DNA from: Ardenticatenaceae bacterium
Lineage (GTDB): Bacteria > Chloroflexota > Anaerolineae > Promineifilales > Promineifilaceae
Length of the DNA: 64,000 nt
Assembly: GCA_020634435.1 (NCBI GenBank)
Contig: JACKBS010000007.1
Coordinates: forward strand, 655,591-719,590
Reading direction: 5' to 3'
In this document: positions 25,301 through 33,068 of the stretch, in pieces
Position numbering within the stretch: the stretch's first letter is position 1
How the letters are laid out: each line of letters starts with the position of its first letter
The notes under the pieces: generated by a model
Told to the model about the DNA's origin: nothing
The model's input: only the letters and a program-made list of their open reading frames with translations
The model's database searches: none
Program-made: the position numbers and the translations under genes

Positions 25301-25335
25301 TGGGCAAGAATTATTTATTACAAGGGGAAGAAATC

Positions 25336-25812
25336 ATGCAGTTAAACGGAAATATTCAGAATTTACAGAATCAACAACCCACTATCTGCCGCGGCGTGCG
25401 CGGTGCCGTTACCGTGAAGGAAAACACGGAAGACGCCATCCTGGCCGCCACCCGCGAACTGCTCCAGGTGATCATCCAGCGCAACGAGATGCACCCAGAC
25501 GACGTCGCCAGCGTCTACTTCACCACGACGATGGACCTCAACGCCACCTACCCCGCCCTGGCCGCACGCCAGCTAGGCTGGAGCGACGTGGCCCTGATGT
25601 GTGGTCATGAAATGACCGTACCCAGCGGCCTGGAAATGTGCATTCGTGTCCTGATCCACTGGAACACCACCCGCTCTCCCAAAGAAATTGTTCACGTCTA
25701 CCTGCGTGAAGCACAGTCACTGCGCCCGGATCGCCAAAACCTGCCTCCCATTCGCCCTCGTCAGATGAACGCGATGGAAGCAATGGTAAAGGTGATGGCC
25801 GCCGTTTTATAG
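25336..25812 (+). CDS. aroH: Chorismate mutase, AroH type
   Basis: 158 residues from the ATG with AAGGGGAAG upstream; a longer frame would start inside the terminator. Converts chorismate to prephenate, the branch point to Phe and Tyr. AroH-class features: CRGVRGAVTV (active-site Arg), YFTTTMDLNATYPALAARQLGW, MCGHEM (active-site Glu), RVLIHW (second Arg) and VYLREAQSLRPD near the C-terminus (family pattern VYLxxAxxLRPD). It has an extra about 20-residue N-terminal extension. First gene of a two-gene operon with DAHP synthase, 106 bases apart. Regulated by the upstream attenuator. Confidence 0.95.
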   Translation: MQLNGNIQNLQNQQPTICRGVRGAVTVKENTEDAILAATRELLQVIIQRNEMHPDDVASVYFTTTMDLNATYPALAARQLGWSDVALMCGHEMTVPSGLEMCIRVLIHWNTTRSPKEIVHVYLREAQSLRPDRQNLPPIRPRQMNAMEAMVKVMAAVL

Positions 25813-25918
25813 TTTTTATCAAAGATCAGGCAAATTTAAGCGGTTTTTCAATCGGTGAATCTGCCAAATCTTTGAGCCTTGTTTTTTCAAACGATATCTA
25901 AGTGAAAAGGATAGATTA

Positions 25919-26959
25919 ATGATGATCGTAGTGATGCAGCCCAACGCAAGCATGCAGGAAAAATCCGGGGTTATCTCCTGGGCCGAAGATTTAGGATTTA
26001 AGATTCACCTTTCGACTGGCAGTGAACGCACCATCATCGGCGTGATTGGCGATGATCGGGTGATTAACCGTGAGCAGTTGGAGCGGATGTCTGGTGTGGA
26101 GCGGGTTGTACCCGTCTTGAAGCCGTTCAAGATTGCCAGCCGCGAGTTCAAACCCAACGATACGCAGTTCACCATTGGCGGCCACGTGATTGGCGGCAAG
26201 GACCTCATCATCATGGCTGGGCCTTGTTCGGTAGAGAGCCGCAGCCAGATTTTGGAGACCGCCCATGCCTGTAAAGAAGCGGGTGCCCACATTTTGCGCG
26301 GCGGCGCGTTTAAGCCGCGCAGTTCGCCGTACTCCTTCCAGGGCATGGGCGAAGAAGGGCTGAAATACCTGGCCGAAGCCCGCGAGCAAACCGGCATGCC
26401 CATCATCACCGAGGTGATGGAACCCAGCCTCGTCCCGCTGGTCGCCGAGTACGCCGACATTCTGCAAATTGGCGCGCGCAACATGCAGAACTATGCGCTG
26501 CTGCACGCCGTGGGTGAGTCGCAGCACCCCGTGCTGCTCAAGCGCGGCATGAGCAGCCTGATCGAAGAATGGCTGATGAGCGCCGAGTACATTCTGAGCC
26601 ACGGCAACACGCGGGTGATGATGTGTGAACGCGGCATCCGCACTTTTGAGCGCTACACCCGCAACACGTTCGACATCAATGCGATCCCCGTGTTGAAGCA
26701 GCTCACCCATCTGCCAGTTATTGCCGATCCCAGCCACGGCACGGGCAAATGGGAGTATGTGGAAAGCGTCACCAAAGCCAGTGTGGCCGCCGGGGCCGAT
26801 GGGGTCATTCTGGAAGTGCATCCCCGTCCCGAAGAAGCGATGTCAGACGGCCGTCAATCCCTTAAGCCAGAACGGTTTGCCCAACTGGTCCGCGACATGA
26901 AAGCAATTGCCCAGGCCGTAGGCCGCGATGTGCCGGCTGACGAGAAAGTTCCGGCCTAA
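25919..26959 (+). CDS. aroF: 3-deoxy-7-phosphoheptulonate (DAHP) synthase, type I-beta
   Basis: 346 residues. Condenses phosphoenolpyruvate and erythrose 4-phosphate to DAHP, the first shikimate-pathway step. Residues 1-75 are a ferredoxin-like regulatory domain (IVVMQPNASMQEKSGVISWAEDLG), which in homologues gives feedback inhibition by Tyr or Phe. The barrel follows: IIMAGPCSVESRSQI, LRGGAFKPRSSPYSFQG, ITEVMEPS, QIGARNMQNYALL, VLLKRGMSS, DPSHGTGKW and EVHPRPEEAMSDG. Metal ligands (Cys of GPCS, His of DPSH, Glu of EVH) are present. Downstream partner of aroH, so the operon controls both entry to and branching of aromatic synthesis. Confidence 0.95.
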   Translation: MMIVVMQPNASMQEKSGVISWAEDLGFKIHLSTGSERTIIGVIGDDRVINREQLERMSGVERVVPVLKPFKIASREFKPNDTQFTIGGHVIGGKDLIIMAGPCSVESRSQILETAHACKEAGAHILRGGAFKPRSSPYSFQGMGEEGLKYLAEAREQTGMPIITEVMEPSLVPLVAEYADILQIGARNMQNYALLHAVGESQHPVLLKRGMSSLIEEWLMSAEYILSHGNTRVMMCERGIRTFERYTRNTFDINAIPVLKQLTHLPVIADPSHGTGKWEYVESVTKASVAAGADGVILEVHPRPEEAMSDGRQSLKPERFAQLVRDMKAIAQAVGRDVPADEKVPA

Positions 26960-26991
26960 ATTTTAAAGTAAAGCATTGTTTCTTCCTCCGC

Positions 26992-27022
26992 AAAAAGGCG
27001 CACCGTGGGTGCGTCTTTTTGT
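26992..27022 (+). terminator. Rho-independent terminator after the aro operon
   Basis: AAAAAGGCGCACC / GGGTGCGTCTTTTT hairpin with a trailing T run, 30 bases after the DAHP synthase stop. Confidence 0.85.
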
Positions 27023-27061
27023 TTGCCACGGGGTGAAGTACAATGACGGCCGTATTGCTCT

Positions 27062-27094
27062 AGGTGCGACGCACTTTTGAAGTGCGTCGCACCT
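27062..27094. repeat. Dispersed hairpin repeat GGTGCGACGCACTT, copy 1
   Basis: Perfect 14-bp inverted repeat AGGTGCGACGCACT / AGTGCGTCGCACCT with a five-base loop. Related copies lie at 35144-35207 and 41571-41602, all intergenic. It resembles REP-type elements. Just after it comes a second widespread motif, CCACAGATTTCGCAGATGAC. Confidence 0.75.
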
Positions 27095-27183
27095 CTAACA
27101 TCCACAGATTTCGCAGATGACACAGATTTGTCTCTCTGTTCTCAAAACGCTCTGTGATCTCTGTGTCCTTCAGGACCAACAAG

Positions 27184-27855
27184 ATGGGAAAAGTTGAAAT
27201 TATTGAGAGTTTTGTCGCTCCAGGGCGGGGACCCGTGGGCTTGTGCTACGACGGCCGTTTCCTTTGGAATGCCGATTTTTCCGGGGGCAAAATTTACCGG
27301 ATTGATCCCGCAACGATGGAAAGTGACGTGGAGCTGGTGTGTCCGGGCAATTTGAGCGGCATTGCCTGGGACGGCCGTGCGCTGTGGCAGTCGCTCCACG
27401 ACGGCGGCACGCTGCGCCGCATCAACCCGGAAACCAACGACTTTGACCAGACGATCATGGTGTGGGAACACGGTTGGCTCTCTGGCGTGGCCTGGGACGG
27501 CGACTGCTTGTGGGCGGCGTCGCAGCAACACGGCAAGCTGTTCAAGCTAGATCGTGACAGCGGTGACGTGCTGGACACCATCCCCGTGCCGGTCGCCGGA
27601 GGCGGCCTGGACTTCCACGATGGGTCGCTGTGGCTGGGCATTGCCAGCCCCATGCGCTTTGACACTCACTTAGAACAGTTTGACTGGGAAAGCGACGAAC
27701 ACCAGTTTGCCATCGTGCGGCTGGACCCGGCCACAGGGGCCGAGCAAGCTCGCTACGAACTCGACTTTGTGCCGATGGGCCTGGCCTGGATCGGTGAGGA
27801 GCTATGGATCAGCCATGTCGCCGCGCGTAAACTGTATCGCACCACACTCGTGTAA
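27184..27855 (+). CDS. Beta-propeller protein (YncE/glutamine cyclotransferase-like)
   Basis: 223 residues from the ATG giving MGKVEIIESF; an upstream start adds ten residues of low quality. It contains five or so propeller-blade repeats of the form GLCYDGRFLWNADFSGGKIYRIDP, GIAWDGRALWQS, GVAWDGDCLWAASQQHGKLFKLD and GLAWIGEELWISH. There is no signal peptide. Glutaminyl cyclotransferases have similar blades, but the catalytic Glu context is not clear here, so a binding role is equally possible. Single gene, convergent with the MBL-fold gene. Confidence 0.7.
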   Translation: MGKVEIIESFVAPGRGPVGLCYDGRFLWNADFSGGKIYRIDPATMESDVELVCPGNLSGIAWDGRALWQSLHDGGTLRRINPETNDFDQTIMVWEHGWLSGVAWDGDCLWAASQQHGKLFKLDRDSGDVLDTIPVPVAGGGLDFHDGSLWLGIASPMRFDTHLEQFDWESDEHQFAIVRLDPATGAEQARYELDFVPMGLAWIGEELWISHVAARKLYRTTLV

Positions 27856-27859
27856 AAAC

Positions 27860-27936
27860 TAACCGCAGAGACGCAGAGGACGCGGAGTTTTTTAAATTCC
27901 TCTGCGGACTCCGCGCCTCCGCGGTGAAATTCCCCT
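27860..27936. repeat. Imperfect long hairpin between convergent genes
   Basis: ACCGCAGAGACGCAGAGGAC.. at the left pairs, with several mismatches, with the segment ending ..GCGCCTCCGCGGT at the right around a T/A-rich loop. This 'cgcagagacgcagagg' type of repeat is common in environmental bacteria and probably works as a bidirectional terminator here. Confidence 0.6.
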
Positions 27937-27938
27937 TT

Positions 27939-28754
27939 TTAGCGGCGATCGGCAGATAAGGCGGCAATGTAGCGGTCGGCGGAGCGGGAAACGGCCGCTT
28001 TTGCATCCGCCATCACCACCCGGCCCCACCAGGCACCATAAATCCGGTCAAAGTTGAAGGGGGATACGGCCGTTTCAATCTCACGTACCTTTTTGGCGGG
28101 CAGGGGAATCAAGTTGGGGTAGCTGTACATGAAGCTAACCCAACGCCGGTCGGACACCACTTGAATGATGTCGCCCGTCAGCAGCACCCCCGCGCCGTTG
28201 GCTCCCGCAGGCCAGTGCAGCATCGTGCCTCCGGCATAGTGCCCCCCACCGCGAATCAGCGTCAGGCCATCCCACGGCGATTTAGTTTCGCCTTCCCAAA
28301 ATTCAACCGACGGATCGGGCCGCATCACCCACTGCTGGTCGGCCGCGTGTAGGTAAATGGGTGCGTTAAAGGCGTGCGCCCACTCGATCATAGACGAGTA
28401 GTAGTGCGGGTGGGAAATAGCGATGGCGTCAATACCGCCCAGCTGGTTAACGGCCGTTTTCGTAGCCTCATCCAGCAGCGTGATGCAGTCCCACAGCAGA
28501 TTGCCCTGTGGCGTCTGCACCAGCAGCGCCCGCTGCGCAATGGCAATCCCCGGCACCGAGCCAATACCCGTGAGATTAGGTTCCTCATCGGCAATTTTGT
28601 TGTGATGGTCGGCCTGAAGTTCGGCCAGCGTGGTCCACTGCTGTCCGTCCCAGCCGATGTACTGGCGCTCATCTTCACAAATGGGGCAATGCTCGGGCGG
28701 AACGGCCGTTGCCGGAAACTGAGTGCCGCAGGTCTTGCAAATAAAGTATTCCAT
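27939..28754 (-). CDS. MBL-fold metallo-hydrolase with N-terminal zinc ribbon
   Basis: 271 residues from the ATG with TTGGAGGACAG in front. The first 35 residues are a rubredoxin/zinc-ribbon-like module (CKTCG, then CPIC). The rest is a metallo-beta-lactamase fold: AISHPHYYSSMIEW (HxH, second Asp replaced by Ser), an interior GGGHYAGGTMLHW and LLTGDIIQV. The altered HxHxDH motif (HPHYYS) means metal binding may be reduced or different. Cytosolic; hydrolytic substrate unknown. Single gene. Confidence 0.8.
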   Translation of the reverse strand: MEYFICKTCGTQFPATAVPPEHCPICEDERQYIGWDGQQWTTLAELQADHHNKIADEEPNLTGIGSVPGIAIAQRALLVQTPQGNLLWDCITLLDEATKTAVNQLGGIDAIAISHPHYYSSMIEWAHAFNAPIYLHAADQQWVMRPDPSVEFWEGETKSPWDGLTLIRGGGHYAGGTMLHWPAGANGAGVLLTGDIIQVVSDRRWVSFMYSYPNLIPLPAKKVREIETAVSPFNFDRIYGAWWGRVVMADAKAAVSRSADRYIAALSADRR

Positions 28755-28869
28755 TCTGTCCTCCAAGGATGAATCTTAATCGGCTTAAGCTTACCCGCGC
28801 CGCAATAACCCGGCACCCGGCAAAAGAATGACGCCACCCTGCCCTTTTGATCAGGGTTAATGACACAAA

Positions 28870-29277
28870 TCAGGCGATGGCTTGCTGGATGAGGTTGATC
28901 AGATTGGGCGTGAGGGGACCGGGATAAATATCCAGCCGCCCCAATTCGTTTACTGGCACCCATTGGAAGATGTGCTGGTTGGTTGGCGTTTGCCGCTCTA
29001 GCTCTGGGCCGCCCAGCGCCAGATTGCCGCTAAACTCCGTCACCAGGTAAGCGTGTTCGCATTGCACCTCATCAAACTCGCGCACCCACAGGCGTGGCCC
29101 CAGCACAATGTCGTAGTTGGTTTCTTCCTTGGCTTCCCGCAGCGCAGCTTCCAGGATCGTCTCACCTGGCTCGACCCCACCCCCAATCGCGACATGATGA
29201 ATGCGATCGTCGCGAATTCGCTTAAACACGAGGAGACGGCCGTTGCGGTAAATGTATAAAGTCACGCGATCGCGCAT
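28870..29277 (-). CDS. NUDIX hydrolase
   Basis: 135 residues. Complete Nudix box GGGVEPGETILEAALREAKEETNYDI (pattern GX5EX7REXXEEXG-like, with N in place of the final G). It hydrolyses nucleoside diphosphates linked to another moiety; the substrate class cannot be fixed. It has a short C-terminal extension. Single gene, preceded on its coding strand by AGGAGGC. The last Nudix Gly-to-Asn change is mild. Confidence 0.88.
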   Translation of the reverse strand: MRDRVTLYIYRNGRLLVFKRIRDDRIHHVAIGGGVEPGETILEAALREAKEETNYDIVLGPRLWVREFDEVQCEHAYLVTEFSGNLALGGPELERQTPTNQHIFQWVPVNELGRLDIYPGPLTPNLINLIQQAIA

Positions 29278-29282
29278 CTTGC

Positions 29283-29356
29283 CTCCTTTTGTCGGTAATC
29301 GGTTATCCGTAATCCGTTATCGGTGATCGCTCATCCGACCACCGTTCACCGACCAC
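29283..29356. repeat. Short tandem repeats upstream of the NUDIX gene
   Basis: TCGGTAATCGGTTATCCGTAATC-type units followed by GACCACCGTTCACC repeated twice. Simple low-complexity intergenic sequence without a gene. Confidence 0.55.
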
Positions 29357-29359
29357 CGT

Positions 29360-30166
29360 TCACCGTCCCACCGCCCGCAGCGCCCGGTCGGGAAAATCGG
29401 AAATGAGCCCATCCACACCCATACTCAACAAACGCTGCATGTCGGCGGGCTCGTTGACGGTCCAAACGTGCACGGCGATGTTGTTGCGGTGCGCCGCCCG
29501 AACGGAGCGGGGCGTCACCAGCCGCAAGTCGCTGTCTTCATCCACTTCCGGGATTTGCAGCACCTGGCCGCTGCCCCAATAAAAACGGTCCAGCCGCAGC
29601 TTGCTTAGGGCATACCAACGCACCGTCTCGGCATGAGAAGCCGTGCGCGCCACCTCTGGGCAACCGCGGCGAAAGTCGGCGACCGTTTTGTTGCTAAACG
29701 AGCCAACGCACAGTCGGTGCGCCACACCGTGCTGACGGATGAGATCGGCGAAGCTCTGCACCAAACTGGGTGTTTCCTGTTTCATATCAATATTAATCCA
29801 TAAATTAGGAAAGGTTTCAAATATTTCGGCCAGCGTGGGAATAACGACGCCCTGCCCACGAAAGGGAAAGGTTTGTCCGCCGTCGGGGGTGAAGCGGTAA
29901 CCGGCATCCAGTTGTTGCAATTCGGCGAGGGTGTGGTCTTGAATACGGCCGTTTCCATTCGTCATCCTATCCACCGTGTCATCATGGCAAACCACCAGCA
30001 CGCCATCTTTGGTTTGGTGAATGTCGATCTCCAATCCATCAATCGGCAGCTCCGCCGCCATGCGGAAGGAGAGCATCGTGTTTTCCGGGTACAGCCCACG
30101 CCAGCCACGATGCGCCAGCACCACCGGGCCGCCCTGAGAAGCGAAGGGTTTATTGGGTAGACGCAT
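29360..30166 (-). CDS. Glycerophosphodiester phosphodiesterase (cytosolic paralogue)
   Basis: 268 residues, TIM barrel of the GDPD family: LAHRGWRGLYPENTMLSF (catalytic His-Arg), DGLEIDIHQTKDGVLVVCHDD (metal ligands Glu, Asp and catalytic His), INIDMKQE, and HVWTVNEPADMQRLLSMGVDGLISDFPD at the C-terminus. It hydrolyses glycerophosphodiesters to glycerol-3-phosphate and an alcohol. No signal peptide. A close paralogue follows upstream at 30220, in the same orientation, giving a tandem pair, 53 bases apart. Confidence 0.92.
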   Translation of the reverse strand: MRLPNKPFASQGGPVVLAHRGWRGLYPENTMLSFRMAAELPIDGLEIDIHQTKDGVLVVCHDDTVDRMTNGNGRIQDHTLAELQQLDAGYRFTPDGGQTFPFRGQGVVIPTLAEIFETFPNLWINIDMKQETPSLVQSFADLIRQHGVAHRLCVGSFSNKTVADFRRGCPEVARTASHAETVRWYALSKLRLDRFYWGSGQVLQIPEVDEDSDLRLVTPRSVRAAHRNNIAVHVWTVNEPADMQRLLSMGVDGLISDFPDRALRAVGR

Positions 30167-30219
30167 AAGAATGGTTAATTGTGAATGGTAAATGTTTAAT
30201 GGTTAACTCCATCACTCGG

Positions 30220-31116
30220 TCACCTTATCACTTCCAACAGCAAATCCGGCCGATCCGTAATAATCCCATCCACCCCCAACGCAATCAATCGCTCCATTTC
30301 GGCCGTTTCGTTGATGGTCCAGGCGTGGACCTGAATGTTGTGGCTGTGGGCCACGCGAACGAAGCGCTCGGTAATCACGTCCACCTCGCCAATGACGGGC
30401 AGCGAGGAGGTAGTGGGCACTTGAAAGGCGGTGCCGGGAGCCTGGAACAATGCCCCCAGATAGACGGCGTTCAGGCCAAAAAAGAGCTGGATTTCCGGCT
30501 CAACCATCGAGGTGATGACGTCGGGGCAGTCGGCGCGGAACTCCTCGACGGTGGCTTTGTGGAACGTGGCGACGAGGATTTTGTCTTGCATGTTGTAATC
30601 GTGGATGAGGTCGCAAAACGGCCGTACCATACTCGGCGTTTCCTGCTTGATTTCGATGTTCATCCGCATGTCGGGGTAGCGCTGGAACAGCTCTTCCAAC
30701 GTCGGCACCTGAATGCCCTGCCCGCGATACGGGTAAGTCACGCCGTCATCGTCGGTCCAGTAATAGCCTGCATCCAGTGCGCGAATTTCGGCCAACATCA
30801 TCTCTTTAATCGCGCCGCTACCGTCGGTGGTGCGGTCTACCGTGGCATCGTGCATGAGGACAATCGCGCCATCTTTGGTTTGGTGAATGTCCATCTCCAG
30901 CACGTCCACCCCCAGTTCCATGGCGTTGTCAAAAGCCGCCAGCGTATTGCTCGGGCGCAATCCTTCACCGCCCTGGTGGGCGATGACCATCACGCCGTCT
31001 TGTTGGGTAAAAAATGAATATTCTGGGACTGGCTGTGCCTGCCACGCCAGCGTGCCATACAAAACGAGCAGCAACCCAACAACAACCAAAGCAATCCGCG
31101 ATTTTCGGCTTTTCAT
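30220..31116 (-). CDS. Glycerophosphodiester phosphodiesterase (membrane-anchored paralogue)
   Basis: 298 residues. Begins MKSRKSRIALVVVGLLLVLYGTLAWQAQ, a signal anchor or signal peptide, then the GDPD barrel: IAHQGGEGLRPSNTLAAF (His kept, the usual Arg replaced by Gln), DVLEMDIHQTKDGAIVLMHDATVDR, MNIEIKQETPSMV and VHAWTINETAEMERLIALGVDGIITDRPD. Together with the cytosolic copy it gives an extracellular/intracellular pair. The HR-to-HQ change in the first motif could affect activity. Transcribed ahead of the second copy. Confidence 0.9.
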   Translation of the reverse strand: MKSRKSRIALVVVGLLLVLYGTLAWQAQPVPEYSFFTQQDGVMVIAHQGGEGLRPSNTLAAFDNAMELGVDVLEMDIHQTKDGAIVLMHDATVDRTTDGSGAIKEMMLAEIRALDAGYYWTDDDGVTYPYRGQGIQVPTLEELFQRYPDMRMNIEIKQETPSMVRPFCDLIHDYNMQDKILVATFHKATVEEFRADCPDVITSMVEPEIQLFFGLNAVYLGALFQAPGTAFQVPTTSSLPVIGEVDVITERFVRVAHSHNIQVHAWTINETAEMERLIALGVDGIITDRPDLLLEVIR

Positions 31117-31237
31117 CTGAGTTTCTCCATCCCGAATGTGTTAAAAAGCGGCTGGATTGTACCAAGAAGGTTTACGAGAGGCATGAACATGAGGAAATAC
31201 TAGATTGAACCTAGATTGAACTTTGAATAAAAATTTT

Positions 31238-31621
31238 TCACCTCGGACGATGCCACCAAAGCTGGAAAACAAAATATATCATGGTAACTTCAAGCCAAGA
31301 AAATATGCATCCTAACAACAATGCACCCACCACTTCCCCAACGACATCAGACAAAATATTAGCTGCAAAGACACCCAGGGGAATAACCCACAAAAGATTC
31401 CAACTTGCTCTTGAAGTGGTAGGATTAGTTGGCTGTAGAGCATTTGGATCCCAAGCCTCGGCTAAATAAACACACATACCAATTCCAAAAACTATGCCAA
31501 TCAGGAGTCCCCAATAATAAGCAATTGAGTTAGAATTTCGGGCAATTGATATAATGAAGCCAGAAATAATCCCTAACCCAATAGTTCCGGCGACAAGTGC
31601 AATTTTCCTATCCTGTTCCAT
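31238..31621 (-). CDS. Hypothetical four-TM membrane protein
   Basis: 127 residues from the ATG giving MEQDRKIALVAG; a longer frame adds 16 residues and lacks a ribosome site. TM helices: IALVAGTIGLGIISGFIIS, YYWGLLIGIVFGIGMCVYL, LLWVIPLGVFAANILSDVVGEVVGALL and FSWLEVTMIYFVFQLWW. AT-rich and without the ACGGCCGT motif, unlike the GDPD genes on one side and the chelatase on the other. No family recognised. Confidence 0.6.
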   Translation of the reverse strand: MEQDRKIALVAGTIGLGIISGFIISIARNSNSIAYYWGLLIGIVFGIGMCVYLAEAWDPNALQPTNPTTSRASWNLLWVIPLGVFAANILSDVVGEVVGALLLGCIFSWLEVTMIYFVFQLWWHRPR

Positions 31622-31714
31622 TAAATTGAATTCCTTACCTACAAGTCCTGACACATATTCCGATCCCACAAATCAGAATTTATTAAAAATCAAATATATT
31701 CACAAACACCTTAT

Positions 31715-31737
31715 GCGAAACGGCCGTTGCGATCAAA
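31715..31737. repeat. 23-bp direct repeat around ACGGCCGT, copy A
   Basis: Identical, base for base, to 32967-32989. The shared segment starts GCGAAACGGCCGTTGCGATC and ends with AAA. The two copies bracket the AT-rich lipoprotein gene. Confidence 0.85.
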
Positions 31738-31743
31738 CGAGAA

Positions 31744-32904
31744 CTATGGCACGGGTAGCTTCCAAATTTGTGGTGAGGTTTGAAAGTTACCAAACGTGAT
31801 TACATAAAATCCGTCTGAAGTGAATAAAAATCCCTTAGCTTCCAGAGCATCAATTGAACCAAGAAAATCTCCGTTAATATTCCAAATTGTCAAATCTCTT
31901 TGCAGCACACCCAGATGACCATTGTTAGAAAAGGTTATCTGCCGAATTTGTTGAGCCTGCCTGACTTCATTTGCCTCCATTTCAAGTTCAACATTATTTT
32001 GTAAGTTAACCACTCTGAGATTTCCATACCCTTCTTCGTTGGAAACAAATGTAGCAAGGTATTGGCCATCTTGAGAAACAGCAACTCCATCGGCAAAAAA
32101 TTCATTCTGCAAAAGAAATTTTTGCTGTCCGTTATTCAAGTCAAGCAAATATATCGGAGGCAAATCATTTCCAAACTGCCGCTCCGATGCAACGGCAATT
32201 ACTGAACTTGCTACACCTGGCACAAAGCTTACTGCATTTCCCATTCCTACTTCGTTGACGCTTCCACCGACAAGATCAAAAATAGATATTTTCCCAGGAA
32301 AAATTCCAGCAACAGCTAACAAACTGTTATCCTGAGAAAAACTCATATCCCTGACAGTTGCAGGATATGAAAAGTGATGAAGTAAGTTTCCCGTGTTGAC
32401 ATCCCAAATGAAAATATCTGGAACGACGTCACTAGAGCCAATAGCTAATTGCGTACTATCAGGGGAAAATATTAGCTTTGTTGTAGCCAGGGGCTGATCC
32501 AGATCAAGTACCCATCTTGCCTCATTTGAACCATTTTCCCACAAGTAAACTTTACTATTCTCATCATAGCTTTCAACCGCAGCAAATAAATCGCCAGCAG
32601 GTGAGAGAGCTAAGGTATAAAGCCCTTGTAACTCATTAATTCTCTCGGCAATTGAAGTCCAAGGCGAATCCAAAACTGAGACGGGATCACTTAAAAGTTC
32701 TGCTTCAATGATTTCCGGTGTTGAGACCTCTGTCGGAATCGTTGGCCTTACCTCAGAAATAGGCGTCAAGCTGTCACTGTTTTCAGCTATGTCAGCCATT
32801 TCTTCGGGCTCAGCAGAAAATTTTTCGGTATCAGGTGCAGCACAACCAACCATCACAAGAGCAATCAAGAAAATACCAGTAAAGATGAGTTGGGCAATCT
32901 TCAT
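31744..32904 (-). CDS. WD40-like beta-propeller lipoprotein
   Basis: 386 residues. Signal peptide with lipobox FLIALVMVGC, then a Ser/Glu/Pro-rich linker to about residue 90. Propeller blades follow such as LYTLALSPAGDLFAAVES..KVYLWENG, TKLIFSPDSTQLAIGSSD..IFIWDVNTG, VRDMSFSQDNSLLAVAG..ISIFDL, and QITFSNNGHLGVLQRDLTIWNING. Predicted extracellular, lipid-anchored; propellers of this kind bind partners. It is AT-rich, has no internal ACGGCCGT, and is bracketed by an exact 23-bp direct repeat, so it looks like an inserted cassette. Confidence 0.8.
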   Translation of the reverse strand: MKIAQLIFTGIFLIALVMVGCAAPDTEKFSAEPEEMADIAENSDSLTPISEVRPTIPTEVSTPEIIEAELLSDPVSVLDSPWTSIAERINELQGLYTLALSPAGDLFAAVESYDENSKVYLWENGSNEARWVLDLDQPLATTKLIFSPDSTQLAIGSSDVVPDIFIWDVNTGNLLHHFSYPATVRDMSFSQDNSLLAVAGIFPGKISIFDLVGGSVNEVGMGNAVSFVPGVASSVIAVASERQFGNDLPPIYLLDLNNGQQKFLLQNEFFADGVAVSQDGQYLATFVSNEEGYGNLRVVNLQNNVELEMEANEVRQAQQIRQITFSNNGHLGVLQRDLTIWNINGDFLGSIDALEAKGFLFTSDGFYVITFGNFQTSPQIWKLPVP

Positions 32905-32966
32905 AACGTTTTACCTCGCTACACATTGGAAATAAGCTATTCGTAATTTCTAGAAGATGAGCCAGA

Positions 32967-32989
32967 GCGAAACGGCCGTTGCGATCAAA
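32967..32989. repeat. 23-bp direct repeat around ACGGCCGT, copy B
   Basis: See 31715-31737. Distance between copies is 1252 bp. Confidence 0.85.
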
Positions 32990-33068
32990 ATCCCATGCAG
33001 TATAATCCTTCAGTCGGAAATCTGTAAACCGATGTCCGACCACTGATTACCAAATTTCGGAGATAAAA

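Noticed and set aside
25991..26821. 276-codon minus-strand frame inside DAHP synthase
   Set aside because: Exactly opposite a strongly conserved enzyme. No family features and no ribosome site.
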